From Blastochloris viridis (lineage in GTDB: Bacteria; Pseudomonadota; Alphaproteobacteria; Rhizobiales; Xanthobacteraceae): a stretch of 64,000 bases of DNA. A model generated the notes under the pieces. It had not been told where the DNA came from, made no database searches, and saw only the letters and a program-made list of their open reading frames with translations. This document shows positions 61,571-64,000 of this stretch, in pieces (positions within the stretch are counted from its first letter, which is position 1; every line of letters begins with the position of its first letter). The DNA lies in the NCBI RefSeq assembly GCF_001402875.1, contig NZ_CP012946.1:1-64000 (forward strand), given 5' to 3'. A program made the translations under genes and the position numbers.

Positions 61571-62728
61571 TCACTCCCCCGCGAACGCCATGTCGTCGCG
61601 GTGGATCATCTCGGTGCGGCCGGAGAAGCCGAGGATCATCATGATGTCCTCCGAGGATCGGCGCAGGATCTTGGCGGCGTCCTCGGCGTCATAGGCGACC
61701 AGGCCGCGCGCCACCTCGTCGCCGTCGGGGCCACGCACGATCACGGCGTCGCCGCGGGCGAATGCGCCCTCGATCTTGATGACGCCGGCTGGCAGCAGCG
61801 ATTTGCCGCGCTTCAGCGCGGCGCAGGCGCCGGCATCGATGTAGAGCGTGCCCTTGGGCTCCAGCGAGCCGGCGATCCACTTCTTGCGGGCGGTGACGGG
61901 GTTGGCGGGGGTCAGGAACCAGGTCGCCCGCGCGCCCTGCTCGATGGCGCGCAGCGGGTTCGACACCCGGCCGGAGGCGATGACGAGGTGGGCCCCTCCC
62001 GAGGTCGCAATCTTCGCCGCTTCGACTTTCGTGCGCATGCCGCCGCGCGACAGCTCGGAACCGACGTCGCCAGCCATCGCCTCGATCTCGGCGGTGATGC
62101 GTGGAATTACCGGAAGATGGGTGGCGGTGGGGTCCTTCTGCGGCGGCGCGGTGTAGAGGCCGTCGACGTCGGAGAGCAGCACCACCAGATCGGCCGAGGC
62201 CATGGTGCCGACCCGTGCGGCCAGCCGGTCGTTGTCGCCGTAGCGGATCTCGGTGGTGGCGACGGTGTCGTTCTCGTTGATCACCGGCACCGCGCCGAGC
62301 TCGAGCAGCTTGTCGAGGGTGTTGCGGCCGTTGAGGTAGCGCCGCCGCTCCTCGGTATCGCCCAGCGTCAGCAGGATCTGGCCGGCCTTCATGCCCTCCG
62401 CCGCCAGCGTCTCCGACCACACCCTGGCGAGCGCGATCTGGCCGACGGCGGCGGCGGCCTGGCTTTCCTCCAGCTTCAGCGGCCGGCGGCCGAGCTTGAG
62501 CACGGTGCGGCCGAGCGCGATGGCGCCCGACGACACCACCATCAGGTCAGTGCCGCGACGGTGCAGCATGCCGAGGTCGGCGGCGAGCGAGCTCAGCCAT
62601 TCGGTGCGCGGCACGCCCTCCTTGGGGTCGACCAGCAGCGCCGAGCCGACCTTGACGACGATGCGTCGGAACGAGGCGAGTTGGGGCGCGGGCTGCTGAA
62701 CGGTCGACATCGGAGCGGAGGCGGTCAT
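61571..62728 (-). CDS. proB: Glutamate 5-kinase
   Basis: First enzyme of proline synthesis. [15 protein letters not shown] begins the amino acid kinase domain, followed by [27 protein letters not shown] and [12 protein letters not shown]-terminal PUA domain is present ([28 protein letters not shown]). Start candidates are ATG 62728 (MTASAPMST, 385 aa) and 62710 (MSTVQQ). An ATG at 62788 is possible but its leader is Pro/Arg-rich. Follows obgE by about 80 nt. Confidence 0.95.
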   Translation of the reverse strand: MTASAPMSTVQQPAPQLASFRRIVVKVGSALLVDPKEGVPRTEWLSSLAADLGMLHRRGTDLMVVSSGAIALGRTVLKLGRRPLKLEESQAAAAVGQIALARVWSETLAAEGMKAGQILLTLGDTEERRRYLNGRNTLDKLLELGAVPVINENDTVATTEIRYGDNDRLAARVGTMASADLVVLLSDVDGLYTAPPQKDPTATHLPVIPRITAEIEAMAGDVGSELSRGGMRTKVEAAKIATSGGAHLVIASGRVSNPLRAIEQGARATWFLTPANPVTARKKWIAGSLEPKGTLYIDAGACAALKRGKSLLPAGVIKIEGAFARGDAVIVRGPDGDEVARGLVAYDAEDAAKILRRSSEDIMMILGFSGRTEMIHRDDMAFAGE

Positions 62729-62807
62729 GGCCGCGCTGTTGCACGGGCGGGGCGGGTTGGCAACCGGCATCGGCTGGGCACGAGCCATGATGCCGGTGCA
62801 GCGATGG

Positions 62808-63860
<1,053 letters not shown>

Positions 63861-63914
63861 TTAATTCATTCATTGGCCCATGCAAACCAAAATTCCCATT
63901 GCTGCAAAGGTCGG

Positions 63915-64000
63915 TCAGCCAGTACCAGATACGATTAATTTTCCGAGCTGCGCAATCACAAGTTTTTCTGCCTCAAAATGCGGTGGAACGACGACGTCAA
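63915..64000 (-). CDS. Possible 3' end of a gene running off the window
   Basis: On the minus strand an open frame enters from the window edge and stops at TGA (63915-63917), ending PPHFEAEKLVIAQLGKLIVSGTG. This reads like a protein C-terminus, but 27 codons are too few to identify. GC is lower than in obgE, suggesting different origin. A plus-strand frame from an ATG near 63880 is an alternative. Confidence 0.3.
   Translation of the reverse strand, partial: DVVVPPHFEAEKLVIAQLGKLIVSGTG

Overview
The window is high-GC (about 70% by eye) alphaproteobacterial chromosome. Its gene order matches the Hyphomicrobiales, in or near the Bradyrhizobium/Rhodopseudomonas/Rhodoplanes group. The pointers are ccmABCDG running away from acnA, a SUV3-like helicase–S4 protein–7Fe ferredoxin–CarD–RpoH string, F1 ATP synthase genes separated from F0, and obg-proB-proA-nadD-rsfS-rlmH-envC-ctpA. 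I do not name a genus. Most of the window is housekeeping. The accessory material is one complete transposon, a few small islets and several families of palindromic repeats.

Region by region. 1-7.0 kb: the cytochrome c maturation operon ccmABCDG (minus strand), aconitase and a DUF1223 protein. 7.0-12.8 kb: a bipartite palindromic repeat, DUF2794 and GNAT genes, then a 2,950-bp IS1595-type transposon (8438-11387) with imperfect 26-bp terminal inverted repeats and an exact 8-bp target duplication. It carries a transposase and passenger genes, including a 285-aa unknown protein coupled to a PIN-domain protein. It sits in the U-tract of the terminator of a Bax-inhibitor-1 family gene. 12.8-17.9 kb: a YbbA/YbbP-like ABC exporter, a TesA-like esterase, an RNA 2',3'-cyclic phosphodiesterase and pterin dehydratase. 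18-25.4 kb: accessory metabolism, with two divergent glycoside hydrolases, an ABC-type membrane protein lacking its ATPase half, CrcB/DUF190, an SDR and a TerB-like protein. 25.5-31.6 kb: a secreted GyrI-like protein, dapF, mtaB, lemA-htpX, gapR and rpmB.

31.7-42.6 kb: a DUF3108 protein, a long SUV3-like helicase with a low-complexity tail, an S4 RNA-binding protein, ferredoxin, CarD, RpoH-type sigma factor, a BepA-like M48 lipoprotein and an SNase-like protein. 42.6-46 kb: tRNA-Arg(CCU), sequences that look like insertion-sequence debris, an XRE-cupin regulator and priA. 46.1-51.7 kb: atpHAGDC, with an Ohr/OsmC peroxidase gene lodged between atpG and atpD. 51.7-54.9 kb: GNAT, rppH, a coupled DUF6338/small-protein islet and divergent polysaccharide deacetylase. 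55-63.9 kb: ctpA, envC, rlmH, rsfS, nadD, proA, proB and obgE, all on the minus strand.

Many minus-strand neighbours overlap by the four-base ATGA (ccmA/B, ccmD/G, lemA/htpX, SNase/M48, envC/ctpA), which indicates translational coupling. The observations most worth a second look are the transposon and its PIN-linked pair, the bipartite repeat that runs into the mtaB start codon, the ohr gene inside the atp operon, and the DUF6338 pair.
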